Shown: positions 8,398-17,713 of the stretch, piece by piece
How the letters are laid out: the number at the start of each line of letters is the position of its first letter
Position numbering within the stretch: position 1 is the stretch's first letter
DNA from: CAYRGQ01 sp964423925
GTDB lineage: Bacteria > Bacteroidota > Bacteroidia > Sphingobacteriales > Sphingobacteriaceae
Direction of reading: 5' to 3'
Assembly (NCBI GenBank): GCA_964423925.1
Contig: CAYRGQ010000002.1
Location: 1 to 64,000 of the forward strand
Length of the DNA stretch: 64,000 nucleotides
The notes under the pieces: model-generated
Databases searched by the model: none
What the model saw: the letters and a program-made list of their open reading frames with translations, nothing else
Told to the model about the DNA's origin: nothing
Made by a program: the position numbers and the translations under genes

Positions 8398-10956
8398 TTA
8401 TTGTACTTCCGCCGCGCTTCCAAAGCGCGTATTGGTGTTGAGGTTTCCGAAGAAAATGGCGTTGGTGAGCAGGCGGCCCGGCGCGAGCCAGTAGCCCCTG
8501 AACGTCGGGGATTCCCCAAAGATCACGACGTTGCCGCGGCCGCGGTTGGTCGACGTTACCACAACGTTTCCGTTTATGGCATCCAGGGTTTCGGTGGTCG
8601 CGTATCCATTGATGAGTTCGTTAGATACGACTTTCAGCACCACATTGCCAGGGATGGAGTCCGTTAAGCCTTCCGTACTGTTTCTCATCGTATAAAACTC
8701 CTTGTTGGTAAATCCATAAGCTAGCGGATGATTAAGGTTTAGTTCACCACGTACGACCACGCCGTACACGCGCGTTCTGCCTCCCTGGCTACCACGGCGC
8801 GGTGCTGCACTTGCAGCGTGTTCAGCGTCATTGCGCGGTCCGGCGGGCTGCGGCATCGTCAACGTGGCTGTCCACGAGGCCGATCCCGGCAAGGCTACCA
8901 AGGTGCCCCCGTTATCCACCCAGTCACTTAGTCGCTCACCCAGTGCTTCGGTTAGTTGCCCACCGTTCAGGATGATGGTCGTGTAGCGCGACAGGTCGGT
9001 GCGCAACGCGGTTTCGGGGGCAATTTTCACCAAAGGGATGTCGTGCGTATTGCCCAGCAATGCCCATACTTCGCCCAGAGAGGTCCAATTGCCGCCGGTG
9101 ATGATGGCAACCTCGGGCTTTTTTAACACCCGGACGTTGTTGCTGCCTAGGTCGATACCGGCCACGCTAAAGCCGTCGGAAATGGCGTGGAACGTAATGT
9201 TGGCTAGCTGGCTGGCCTCCTGCAACAAGGCATACAGCTCCTCATGCGAAATGCTTTGGTACGCTACGGGAATCACAATCGCGCCCGGCGAGAAGGCATG
9301 CTCCCCTTGCGTGGTCTTGCTGGTGAAGGAGCGTTGGGCGACGCGCGTTTGCACGCCATTGCGCTGCAGGAAATAGAGCGCTTTGGGCGCGAGGTAGTCG
9401 TGATAGTCAAAGGCGTATGCTAGGTTCGAACGTCCCTGTACTGCTCCCTTGATCTCTGGTACTTGGGTCACGCGTGCGCCGGTTCGCACTGGCGCTTTTG
9501 TCTTTGCAAAGGACACGCCGAAGCCGTGTACCGTACTCCACCCTGATACGTCGTAAAACGTGGTGTTTTCGTCGAAATTGTTGGTTTCATTCTCCTCAAA
9601 GATGGACTGCAAGATGCGGAATTGTGCCTGCTGCAGGGACACCACGTAAGCGGTGCCAGGCTCAAACTCCTTGCCGTCTTGGGTAAAGGCGTCATCCAGT
9701 TCGTACACCTCAACCTGATGGCGCAGCAAATGCTGGATAAATAGGCTATTTAGGCTTTTGTCGGTTTTGCTTCCAAATACGATGTGCGTATAGGGCAGTT
9801 GTTTGGCCTGCTCGATAGCGCTTCGGAAAAACTCCCGTTGGTAATTGAGGAAGGTTTCTTTATCGTCCGTTGCGGCACGGAATCCCGCAATGCTAATGAG
9901 GAAATTGTCGCGTACGTTTTGGGAGAACGTCCGCACGCCTGCGGCCGTTTCGATGGCGACGCCCGAGGTGGAGCCGACTTCAAGCGTGGTACCTACGCCG
10001 CCCTGGTAATCGGGGTAGGTCGATCCATAGATTGGCGATAGATTGGTGAAGCTTTCCTTCGTGTAATATAGGGACCCCACTTCGTTGAGCGCTGCGGCGA
10101 AGTGCTTCGCAAGGATTTCATTCAGCACCTCGTAATTGCTTTGGGGCAGGATGCTGTTCCAGGTTGATGGTGGCGAGGGTTCGAAATAGTAGGTGCTGCC
10201 GCTGCCCATCTCGTGAAAATCGAGGTAGACGTTGGGGTACCACTGGTGGTAGAATGCTACACGGTTTTGGCTCTCGATTTGGCTGAGCGGAAGCCAATCG
10301 CGGTTCAGGTCATTCCAGAAATGGTTGCCGCGATGTGGGGTATGGCCGGCGCTGTGCCCAAGATCTGCCGGGTCGGCAATGGCTGGGCCGGCATGGAAAC
10401 TGTTGATGTGGTTGACTGCGCGTTCCCGGCCGTCCGGATTTTGGGCCGGTTCAATCAAGACCACGGATTCGTCCAGACGCTGTACGATATCCGGATTTTC
10501 AGACGCCACCAGAAAGTAGGCCGCCAACACAGCGGCGTCAGTTCCGGAGATTTCCCCACCATGCACATTGTAGGCCAACTCCACGATTACTTTCTGGTTG
10601 GCGATGTCCGCGGAGGCGTTGGGGTCAACCCATCGGAGGTGCTCTTGCCTGATTTGTTCCAAATTGCCCTGGTTAGACGGCGAGGTAACGAACAATTTAA
10701 CCTGCTCGCGATTTTGCCAGGATTTGCCGAATACCTGTAGGGATGCACGATCCGATACGTCGGCCAGCAGTTTGAAATATTCGACCACCTTGTCATAGCG
10801 AACCAGTGAGTGCCCGATAGGGAAGCCGAAGAATGCTTCTGGCGTCGGGATGTTCGGGTTTAGCGGGCCATGGGCACCGAAGTAGTAATCGTCCTTCGCC
10901 TGGGCCGAAAAGGCCAGAAAGACGAATAATAACATAAGGAAGCGTGTTGTTTTCAT
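8398..10956 (-). CDS. Secreted M14-family zinc carboxypeptidase
   Basis: 852 residues from the chosen ATG at 10956, which opens a clean signal peptide (MKTTRFLMLL, cleavage after AQA). The upstream in-frame ATG at 11052 would add an unlikely Arg/Pro-rich leader and overlap the SusD gene. The M14 zinc site is visible: HGGE (His132, Glu135) and the later ligand in DFHEMG (His248). Glu326 in TTLEVGST fits the catalytic glutamate. The part after about 620 resembles a type-1 glutamine-amidotransferase-like fold (AIITGGNW, IILNGGQL), common in these large Bacteroidota M14 proteins. It follows SusD by 20 bp and ends at a strong terminator. It probably trims peptides taken up or bound by the SusCD pair. 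Confidence 0.9.
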   Translation of the reverse strand: MKTTRFLMLLFVFLAFSAQAKDDYYFGAHGPLNPNIPTPEAFFGFPIGHSLVRYDKVVEYFKLLADVSDRASLQVFGKSWQNREQVKLFVTSPSNQGNLEQIRQEHLRWVDPNASADIANQKVIVELAYNVHGGEISGTDAAVLAAYFLVASENPDIVQRLDESVVLIEPAQNPDGRERAVNHINSFHAGPAIADPADLGHSAGHTPHRGNHFWNDLNRDWLPLSQIESQNRVAFYHQWYPNVYLDFHEMGSGSTYYFEPSPPSTWNSILPQSNYEVLNEILAKHFAAALNEVGSLYYTKESFTNLSPIYGSTYPDYQGGVGTTLEVGSTSGVAIETAAGVRTFSQNVRDNFLISIAGFRAATDDKETFLNYQREFFRSAIEQAKQLPYTHIVFGSKTDKSLNSLFIQHLLRHQVEVYELDDAFTQDGKEFEPGTAYVVSLQQAQFRILQSIFEENETNNFDENTTFYDVSGWSTVHGFGVSFAKTKAPVRTGARVTQVPEIKGAVQGRSNLAYAFDYHDYLAPKALYFLQRNGVQTRVAQRSFTSKTTQGEHAFSPGAIVIPVAYQSISHEELYALLQEASQLANITFHAISDGFSVAGIDLGSNNVRVLKKPEVAIITGGNWTSLGEVWALLGNTHDIPLVKIAPETALRTDLSRYTTIILNGGQLTEALGERLSDWVDNGGTLVALPGSASWTATLTMPQPAGPRNDAEHAASAAPRRGSQGGRTRVYGVVVRGELNLNHPLAYGFTNKEFYTMRNSTEGLTDSIPGNVVLKVVSNELINGYATTETLDAINGNVVVTSTNRGRGNVVIFGESPTFRGYWLAPGRLLTNAIFFGNLNTNTRFGSAAEVQ

Positions 10957-10976
10957 GATTGGGTTATTGCTTAATG

Positions 10977-12347
10977 TTAATAGCCAGGGTTGTTGTCGTC
11001 TTGCAGGTCCGGATCGGCAAGTACGTCCGCCTGCGGAATGGGAAATAGCCAAAAATTGGCATTGACGCCGAGTACGTTCTCCGCCTGCTCGGTGCGCACC
11101 AAGTCATACCAGCGGTCGGCTTCAAAGGCGAATTCGACGCGGCGTTCCTCCCAAATGGCTCGGGTAAGGACGATTGGACTGACTGGGCCGTCGGGGTAAC
11201 GGGCGACGTTCGCCCGGCTGCGGATGGCATTCAAATCCGCAATGGCGCCGGTGATGTCGGGATTGACTTTCCGCGCACGCGCCTCCGCCCGGATGAGGTA
11301 CAAGTCAGCGAGGCGGAGTACGTATGAAGAGTTGATATTGGGCGACGTAGTATGATACAGGTTAACGTAGGTGTCCGTTCCCCGCGAGGCCAATAACGCA
11401 TGTCGATCCCCTCCTATTTCGGGATCTGTAAGTAGCGTGATGATTTCGTTGGTGGGACGGTATTCGTACGAGCCGCGGGGCGTACCCGAGGCGGGGAGCC
11501 AAGGGCTCGCCGACACGCCTGTATTGTTGGTGGTGGCGGATACTTCGAACACCGATTCGCGGCTTAGGAAGGGCGGCTGGAAAAACGTCGAATACGGCTC
11601 AACCAGTGCGTACTTGCTGTTTTCAATTACGGCCGTAGCCTCTTCCTCCGCCCCATCAAATTGCTGCGTATACAGCAACACCTTAGCCCGAAGCGCCCGT
11701 ACGACCGCGCGCTGCACGCGGTTGCGCGTGTGTGCGTCGTCTGCCGGCAGCAACTGTTCGGCCTTTTGCAAGTCGGCCAACACTTGCTCGTAGGTCTGCT
11801 CCTGGCTGCTTCGCTTGATGTTGCCGAGGGTAGCCAGGTCTGTCGTGGGCTGCAGTTGTAGCTGTACCCCACCCCAGCTGCGGGCTAGGTTAAAGTAGGC
11901 ATAGGCACGCACGAAGTGCGCCTCGCCCACCAGCTTGTTCTGCTCGCCTGGTGCGAATGCGTCGTCCGTCACCTTCGGTATTTCGGCAATCGCCCAGTTG
12001 GCCACGTTAATCAGCGTATAGTTAGCCCGGTAGGCAGCTACGATCGCCGAATTGGTCACCGTAAAGGCGTTCGCGTCCAACTCGATATTTTGGCTTTGGC
12101 TGCCGCCGAACAAAATATTATCGGCGGGGATGACGCCCAAGATAATCGCTGATCCATTGGCATAGTTTTTCAGATCGGTATACGCGGCATTGATCAATGC
12201 CCGCGACGTTTTTGCGTCGTAGACCGCATTGTCAGCGAGCAACGCGTTCGTCGGTTTAAGATCGAGGAAGGATTCGCATCCCGAAAAGCCGGTCAGGATG
12301 GCGGCGGTCAACAGTGGCGCGATGATGTATTTGCGTAATGTCTTCAT
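10977..12347 (-). CDS. SusD/RagB-family outer-membrane lipoprotein
   Basis: 456 residues, shorter than the SusD at 2583 but within the family range. The lipobox is TGFSGC (Cys about 26), then ESFLDLKPTNALL. Helical TPR-like segments include AHFVRAYAYFNLARSWGGVQL, and the C-terminal region has WEERRVEFAFEADRWYDLVR, both hallmarks of the family. It starts 11 bp after the SusC stop and is followed 20 bp later by the M14 peptidase. It is expected to capture the ligand (here perhaps peptides) and lid the partner SusC barrel. Confidence 0.93.
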   Translation of the reverse strand: MKTLRKYIIAPLLTAAILTGFSGCESFLDLKPTNALLADNAVYDAKTSRALINAAYTDLKNYANGSAIILGVIPADNILFGGSQSQNIELDANAFTVTNSAIVAAYRANYTLINVANWAIAEIPKVTDDAFAPGEQNKLVGEAHFVRAYAYFNLARSWGGVQLQLQPTTDLATLGNIKRSSQEQTYEQVLADLQKAEQLLPADDAHTRNRVQRAVVRALRAKVLLYTQQFDGAEEEATAVIENSKYALVEPYSTFFQPPFLSRESVFEVSATTNNTGVSASPWLPASGTPRGSYEYRPTNEIITLLTDPEIGGDRHALLASRGTDTYVNLYHTTSPNINSSYVLRLADLYLIRAEARARKVNPDITGAIADLNAIRSRANVARYPDGPVSPIVLTRAIWEERRVEFAFEADRWYDLVRTEQAENVLGVNANFWLFPIPQADVLADPDLQDDNNPGY

Positions 12348-12358
12348 GTCTCTATCGA

Positions 12359-15300
12359 TTACAGGGTAAGGTTAAGGATAAACTCAAACGTACGAGGCTG
12401 CGGCACTGTCGCCCAGTCATATCCCGCCGTATTTTGATTTGAGCTCTGGGCGCTCACTTCGGGATCTAGGCCACCGTAAGACGTTAGGGTCCATAGGTTG
12501 GTGCCGGATATCGTTGCCTTGAGGCGGTTGATGCCCAGTTTGTTGGCAAATGAGGTGGGCACGGTATAGCTGAGCGCCACATTACGTAGCCGTAGGAAAG
12601 ATGCGTCGTCCAAATAGCGTGAGCTGAGACCCGCGACCTGGCCGCTGTAATTGTTGGCCGGCGCATTGTTTTGTTCCGGATTGCCGGTAAAGCGCGTGGG
12701 CTTGGGGATGTCCGTCACGTCGCCGGGTTTCTGCCAACGCTCCAGCTGCCGAGGGTCGAATCCGATGCCGTTTTGCACGCCGCCGTGCACCAGAAAGAAG
12801 TTGTGCATGTTGAGCACGTCATTCCCTTGGGTAAAATAGAAGAATACGTTTAAGTCAAAGTCTTTGTAGGATACGGCGTTGGTAATGCCCCCCACAAAGT
12901 CCGGCTGTACACTTCCGACGATTTGGCGGTCGGCGTAGGTGATGATGCCGTCTCCATCCACGTCTTCGTACACCGCGTTTCCGGTCTGCGGATCAACGTA
13001 TAACTGCTTGTATAGAAAAAACGAATTGACGGGGTATCCTTCGCGCAGGATCGACGTACCCCGGTTTGTGGCACCCATGGTTTGTTCTTGGGGTATCCGC
13101 TCAATTCGGTTTTGGTTTGTCGAGATGTTGAAATCCGTCGTCCACCTGAATTGGTCGTTGTGAATGTTGATGGACTGTAGGGTGAATTCCAACCCTTTGT
13201 TGCTGATCTCGGCGTAGTTGCGTAGCGCAGCCGAATAGCCACTACGGGAGGGAACAGTTACCTGTTGCAAGCCATTCGTGGTGTATTTATGGTAGGCCTC
13301 GATGGTAGTGTGCAAGCGGTTATCCAGGAGGGAGAAGTCCAGTCCTACGTTGGTTTGCTGTGTGGTTTCCCAAGTCAAGTTGGGGTTGCCCAAACGTCCG
13401 GGCGATAACGCCGGCTGGTCCAGATAGGCCTGGGCGTTGGTAGACCAAACTGCAAGTGCATCGTAGTTGCCGATGCCGTTTTGGTTGCCGGAAAAACCGA
13501 AGGAAGCCCGCACGCGCAACGCGTCGAATATGCCCAGATTCTGGACAAAGTCTTCGCGGCCAGCGTTCCAACTAATCCCGCCAGCTGGAAAATAGCCCCA
13601 CCGAACATTGCGGCCAAAACGGGAAGAACCATCCGCACGGAAGTTGAATTCGATGTTGTACTTGTCGTCAAACGTATAGCCAGCCGTACCAAAGAAGGAA
13701 ACCAGACGGTTTTCGCTGCGGGAGGAGCCTCCCGAGGTTGTCCCGCCTGACGAGACTTCGCGCAGCACGTCAAAGATATAATCACTACCCGAGGCGTTTA
13801 CACCCTGTAGTTGCTGTGCGTAAACCGTGTTGCCGAGCAGCGCATTGACCAAGTGCTTGTCGCGTAGGTTTTTTGAGTATGTCAAGGTTTGTTCGGCCGT
13901 GTACACCTGAATGTTCGTATTGCTGGCACTTGCGGCCCCATTGTTGGTCAATGCAAAGTCCGAGAAGCTGCGTGAGCTGTTGTTGGTGTAGTCGAAGCTA
14001 CCGCTCGTACGAAACTTCAGCTCGGGCAATATGGTGTATTCCCCATACAGGTTGACAGTATTGCGCCAGGTGACGTAGCTATTGTCCACGTGCTCGATAA
14101 GCCGCAGGTGGTTGTTAAACGTCGCGTGGTTCAGCAAATTGCCTTGCTCGTCATAGACAGGCAGGAACGAGCGCGGGAAGATGGCCGAGTTAATGACACC
14201 GCCCGGATTGTTATCGTTGCTGTACACCTTGCTGCGCTCGGTGCGGGCAACGCTATAACTGGTGCCGACCTTCAGCCGCTCCGTGACGTTGTTGTCATAG
14301 TTGGCACGGCCCGAAAAACGGCTAAATTCGTTGGGTTTCACTACCGATTCCTGATTGGCATAGCCCAAGGCCAGGTAATGGTTACTATTGGCCGAGCCGC
14401 CGGCAAGCGAAAGCTGGTAGTCGGCCGTGCCTGCCGTTTGGAATAGGTCGCTTATGCGGTCGTACGTGGGCAAGTTGGCGATGTTGTTGCGGCTGAAATC
14501 GGGCGTGCCGTCGGCCTGGACGAAAGGAAATACGACGTTCCAGTTCGCTGGGCGCTCCCGCTGCAGGTATTCGGCGAGCGACTCGCCATTTTCTTCTGCC
14601 GTGTTGGCCCAGGCTTCGTAGAGGAGTTGCCCGGTTTCAGGGCCGGTCGTCACCTCAAACTTGTTGATTGCATTGGAGACGCCTTGCTTTGCACCGACGT
14701 TAAAACGCGAGCCTGAGTTCCGCTTGCCGCGCTTGGTAGTGATTACGACTACGCCATTGGATCCTTGCGACCCGTAGATGGCCGTGGCGTTGGCATCTTT
14801 GAGCAACGTGATGCTTTCAATGTCTGCGGGGTTAATATCGGCTAGCGGGCTGGATTGCAAATTGCCGCCGAGGCTACCTACAGGCAGGTTGGTGTTTAGG
14901 AAAATCCCGTCGACGACGTATAATGGCTCCACACTCCCACCGATGGAATTGTTGCCCCGGATGATGAAGCTGACCCCACCGCCTGGCGAACCCGACGTCG
15001 AAGTCACTTGCACGCCTGCGGCCGTACCCTGTAGTAGTTTGATAGGATCCTGGTCGGCCTGCGCCGCCTGTGCCTCGCTGAAGGTTACCGTTGTGATGGC
15101 TCCCGCGATGTTCTTGCGCTGTTGGGTCGTGTATCCCGTGATGATCACTTCCTCCAGAAAGCCGGCGTCCGTTTTCAGCGTGACCTGAATGTCCTCCTTG
15201 GCGTCGGTCACCACTCGTTGCTGCTGCTCGTAACCGAGTGACGTGAAACGGATGGTAACGGGGAATTGTGAAACGGCGAGCGAGAAGCGTCCTTCCCCGT

Positions 15301-15496
15301 CCGTGAGCGTTCCGTTGTTTGCGCCCAGTTGATGAATGGAGACCCCGACAACCGGTTGTCCATCAGCGTCGGACAGCACCGTACCTTGAATGGTGCCTTG
15401 TGCGAATGACGCGGCCGATGGAATTATCGCCGCAAGGATAAATAGCACTGTGATCTTCTGAGCCGTCAAAAGTGCGGCTCGTATTGCGTTTGGCAT
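12359..15496 (-). CDS. SusC/RagA-family TonB-linked outer-membrane transporter
   Basis: 1045 residues: signal peptide (about 1-33, ending SFAQG), carboxypeptidase-regulatory-like domain (IQGTVLSDADGQPVVGVSI, about 35-110), plug with VIITGYTTQQRKNIAGAI and the SusC-type region DIESITLLKDANATAIYGSQG, then a beta-barrel ending FEFILNLTL. It heads a three-gene operon with SusD and a secreted carboxypeptidase. A canonical Bacteroidota promoter lies about 290 bp upstream (15789-15819), implying a long leader with a small hairpin. The substrate is probably a peptide, inferred from the peptidase partner. Confidence 0.94.
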   Translation of the reverse strand: MPNAIRAALLTAQKITVLFILAAIIPSAASFAQGTIQGTVLSDADGQPVVGVSIHQLGANNGTLTDGEGRFSLAVSQFPVTIRFTSLGYEQQQRVVTDAKEDIQVTLKTDAGFLEEVIITGYTTQQRKNIAGAITTVTFSEAQAAQADQDPIKLLQGTAAGVQVTSTSGSPGGGVSFIIRGNNSIGGSVEPLYVVDGIFLNTNLPVGSLGGNLQSSPLADINPADIESITLLKDANATAIYGSQGSNGVVVITTKRGKRNSGSRFNVGAKQGVSNAINKFEVTTGPETGQLLYEAWANTAEENGESLAEYLQRERPANWNVVFPFVQADGTPDFSRNNIANLPTYDRISDLFQTAGTADYQLSLAGGSANSNHYLALGYANQESVVKPNEFSRFSGRANYDNNVTERLKVGTSYSVARTERSKVYSNDNNPGGVINSAIFPRSFLPVYDEQGNLLNHATFNNHLRLIEHVDNSYVTWRNTVNLYGEYTILPELKFRTSGSFDYTNNSSRSFSDFALTNNGAASASNTNIQVYTAEQTLTYSKNLRDKHLVNALLGNTVYAQQLQGVNASGSDYIFDVLREVSSGGTTSGGSSRSENRLVSFFGTAGYTFDDKYNIEFNFRADGSSRFGRNVRWGYFPAGGISWNAGREDFVQNLGIFDALRVRASFGFSGNQNGIGNYDALAVWSTNAQAYLDQPALSPGRLGNPNLTWETTQQTNVGLDFSLLDNRLHTTIEAYHKYTTNGLQQVTVPSRSGYSAALRNYAEISNKGLEFTLQSINIHNDQFRWTTDFNISTNQNRIERIPQEQTMGATNRGTSILREGYPVNSFFLYKQLYVDPQTGNAVYEDVDGDGIITYADRQIVGSVQPDFVGGITNAVSYKDFDLNVFFYFTQGNDVLNMHNFFLVHGGVQNGIGFDPRQLERWQKPGDVTDIPKPTRFTGNPEQNNAPANNYSGQVAGLSSRYLDDASFLRLRNVALSYTVPTSFANKLGINRLKATISGTNLWTLTSYGGLDPEVSAQSSNQNTAGYDWATVPQPRTFEFILNLTL

Positions 15497-15683
15497 AATG
15501 TTTTAGTTAAATAAGTTAAAGTAATGCGCCCGCTCGAGGTTGCTCAGAGCCGAGCATGAAAATGCTGTTCGAAGGGGTGGCCCTCCGTTACGTCGCGTAT
15601 TACGAAGTAAAAACAGGTGTTACATACAGCGGCACATACACATTCGACGCACCGCAGTTGAGATAGGTCGTTGACAGGAAAGC

Positions 15684-15703
15684 TCGGTAAATTTCGTTAC
15701 CGA
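15684..15703 (-). promoter_or_regulatory. Hairpin in the leader of the SusC-SusD-peptidase operon
   Basis: Perfect 7-bp inverted repeat TCGGTAA / TTACCGA with a 6-nt loop, inside the predicted roughly 290-nt untranslated leader. The 15497-15877 spacer has no other feature I can support besides the promoter at its distal end. It could be an operator or an RNA hairpin, but nothing in the sequence decides. Confidence 0.35.
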
Positions 15704-15788
15704 TGTAATAGAAGCATCCATCGAATTGTACATAAAGTAGTCGTTGTTGATTTTAAAGCCTACTAAATTGCTAGACATTATTTTTCGA

Positions 15789-15819
15789 CAAATGTAAACG
15801 CAATAATTGAGCTTGCCAA
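15789..15819 (-). promoter_or_regulatory. Bacteroidota-type promoter for the SusC-SusD-peptidase operon
   Basis: On the minus strand TTG (15817-15819) and TACATTTG (15789-15796) are separated by 20 nt, matching the phylum's -33/-7 consensus TTTG or TTG, N19-21, TAnnTTTG. Transcription would start near 15782 and give a leader of about 285 nt before the SusC start. Confidence 0.65.
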
Positions 15820-15877
15820 CCCATAAAACGTGCGTAAATGCGTATGTTTTATGCATACTTTTCAGTTCCCGTATCGA

Positions 15878-17065
15878 TCAAACGACTTCACGGACGCGTA
15901 GCAGGCGTTCAAGTGCCATCTTCAGGGTTTCATCCTTCTTCGCAAAACAGATCCGAGCGAGGTTCTGATTTAACTTTTGCTGGTAAAAGGCCGATACGGG
16001 GATGGTGGCGATTCCATGGAGCTGCGTCAGTTTAGTGCAAAATTCCAGTTCCGGCAGCGGGCTAATGGCAGAATAGTCGACCAAGAGAAAATAGCTGCCT
16101 TCGCATGGCAGTGTGCGAAACGGGGAAGTGGCCAGGGCGTCAACGATGAGGTCTCGCTTATGCTGAAAGAATTCGGGCAAGCCCAGATACGTTTCCCTGC
16201 GCTCGAGGTAATCGGCTAGCGCATGCTGCACGGGGGTATTGACGCTGAAGACGTTGAATTGATGAAGCTTTCTGAATTCGGCAGTGAGCGTTTCCGGCGC
16301 GAGGCAATAGCCGACTTTCCAGCCAGTGGTGTGGAATAGTTTGCCAAAGGACGCGACAACAAACGTACGGTCGCGGAGTTCCGGCACCTGTGCGGCACTC
16401 ACATACCGCCGGCCGTCGAATACGATATGTTCGTAAACCTCGTCGCTGATGATGCAGATTGGTGTGTTGTGCACCAGTCGTGCCAATGCGTGCAAGTCAT
16501 CTGCCATCAGTAGGCGTGCTGAGGGGTTGCTTGGGTTGTTGATAATGATCAACTTGGTCTTTGGCGTGATCATTCGCGCTACCTCTTGCCAATCGATGGC
16601 AAAACTGGGGGCCCGTAAGGTAATCCGTCGGCTCACGCCCCCGAAAGCGCGGACAGCGGGTTCGTACGCGTCATATGCAGGATCGAAAATGATGGCCTCG
16701 TCCCCATGACACATCACCGCGCCGATGGCGGTGAAAATGGCTTGGGTCGCCCCGGCTGTAATGGTAACCTCGTTTTGCGGATGGTAGTGGCTTTCGTATT
16801 GGGTGGCGACTTTCTCACTGATGCGTTCACGCAGGCGACTGACGCCCGGCATGGGCGCGTATTGGTTGTGGCCTTCGCGCATGTATTTACTCACTAGTTC
16901 GACCAATTGCGGGTCGCATTCAAAGTCTGGAAAACCTTGAGACAAGTTGATGGCGTTGTGGGCCGCCGCTAATTGGGACATGGTCGAAAAAATCGATTCG
17001 CCCACGTCGGGGAGCTTCGATGGCAGTCGCCGCATGGGCTTAGCGGAAGAAGTGCGCTGCGTCAA
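15878..17065 (-). CDS. Class I/II PLP aminotransferase, methionine/kynurenine type
   Basis: 395 residues. Fold type I features: NLSQGFPDFECDP near the N-terminus, NNPSNPSARLL, the SDEVYEH motif, and the PLP lysine in SFGKLFHTTGWK (Lys242). Overall it resembles the YbdL-like methionine aminotransferases and kynurenine-oxoglutarate transaminases. An alternative start at the second Met (17035, MRRLPSKLPDVG) would match typical family N-termini better; I kept the longer form because it lies 12 bp after the regulator gene. The preceding XRE gene is probably co-transcribed. The exact amino-acid substrate cannot be read from sequence. Confidence 0.88.
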   Translation of the reverse strand: MTQRTSSAKPMRRLPSKLPDVGESIFSTMSQLAAAHNAINLSQGFPDFECDPQLVELVSKYMREGHNQYAPMPGVSRLRERISEKVATQYESHYHPQNEVTITAGATQAIFTAIGAVMCHGDEAIIFDPAYDAYEPAVRAFGGVSRRITLRAPSFAIDWQEVARMITPKTKLIIINNPSNPSARLLMADDLHALARLVHNTPICIISDEVYEHIVFDGRRYVSAAQVPELRDRTFVVASFGKLFHTTGWKVGYCLAPETLTAEFRKLHQFNVFSVNTPVQHALADYLERRETYLGLPEFFQHKRDLIVDALATSPFRTLPCEGSYFLLVDYSAISPLPELEFCTKLTQLHGIATIPVSAFYQQKLNQNLARICFAKKDETLKMALERLLRVREVV

Positions 17066-17077
17066 GGGATAGGGCGT

Positions 17078-17428
17078 TTAGGAGCTCATTCGTTCGCGCA
17101 AGATTTCCCGATAGAAGCGAACGCTCTCTTCCAGCTGGGTAATATAGGCTTCCTTTTCGCGGATAATCCGCAGATACAGATCCTTCACTTGGGTGGTCTG
17201 CTGCGTGGTACCGCCATCGCTTCGTGCGATTCCCATCAGGCTCGCCAGATCGGTTTCCAGCACGTCGGCGATATGTTGCAGGCGATCAATGTCGATGCGC
17301 GTCGCGCCACTCTCAATATTTTGGTACGTTTTCAGGGCTACGTGCAATGACGACGCCATATCCACCTGCGATAACCCTCGGTCTTTGCGCAGTCGCCTGA
17401 TTTGGGCAAGAATGGATGGAGTTGCCAT
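17078..17428 (-). CDS. XRE-family helix-turn-helix regulator
   Basis: 116 residues. The Cro/CI-type HTH lies at about 7-62 (IRRLRKDRGLSQVDMASSL, then YQNIESGATRIDIDRLQHIADVLE). A C-terminal helix of about 50 residues (LYLRIIREKEAYITQLEESV) looks like a coiled coil and may dimerise. It is 12 bp upstream of the aminotransferase on the same strand, so it probably regulates its own operon. A TATATTTG match to the -7 element lies 72 bp upstream. Confidence 0.85.
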   Translation of the reverse strand: MATPSILAQIRRLRKDRGLSQVDMASSLHVALKTYQNIESGATRIDIDRLQHIADVLETDLASLMGIARSDGGTTQQTTQVKDLYLRIIREKEAYITQLEESVRFYREILRERMSS

Positions 17429-17436
17429 GATTGATT

Positions 17437-17462
17437 GCTAATGCTAAGTGCTAATGCTAAGT
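17437..17462. repeat. Tandem 13-bp direct repeat
   Basis: Two perfect adjacent copies of GCTAATGCTAAGT, followed by a partial third (GCTA). They sit directly upstream of the XRE regulator start on its template side and could be an operator for that protein, but may be chance slippage. Confidence 0.5.
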
Positions 17463-17499
17463 GCTACGTTGTGCTTCGTATGACTGCCGTAAGCACGGG

Positions 17500-17507
17500 C
17501 AAATATA
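17500..17507 (-). promoter_or_regulatory. Candidate -7 element for the XRE/aminotransferase operon
   Basis: TATATTTG on the minus strand matches TAnnTTTG exactly, 72 bp before the regulator start. No TTG lies at the right distance upstream, so this is a partial match only. Confidence 0.35.
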
Positions 17508-17612
17508 GCCTTTTTCCAAATAAGTCTACTAATGTGGTAGATATTTTTTTGGCATCTTGTTTTTCGGAGGTCGCGTTTAGACGCTTGTTGGCTGCGGATA
17601 CTGATATAAATA

Positions 17613-17631
17613 CGGGTATTGAAAATACCCG
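17613..17631. promoter_or_regulatory. Inverted repeat upstream of the manganese catalase
   Basis: Perfect 8-bp stem CGGGTATT / AATACCCG with a 3-nt spacer, 83 bp before the catalase start. The AT-rich stretch between it and the gene could hold the promoter. It is either an operator-like dyad or a leader hairpin. Confidence 0.4.
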
Positions 17632-17713
17632 CAACGAACTACCTAGTCAAGCTGTGTTAGAGGTAATAAAAATAGGTGCTTGCACCATATTACTCACTTA
17701 AAAAAAGACACGC

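Noticed and set aside
15620..15856. Reading frame of 78 residues in the leader of the SusC operon
   Set aside because: Its start lies before the predicted transcription start and the protein is Cys/Met-rich without any motif. A shorter version from 15778 would start almost at the transcription start, which is also unlikely.
17435..17701. Reading frame of 88 residues on the plus strand
   Set aside because: It overlaps regulatory sequence between divergent genes and has no protein-like features.
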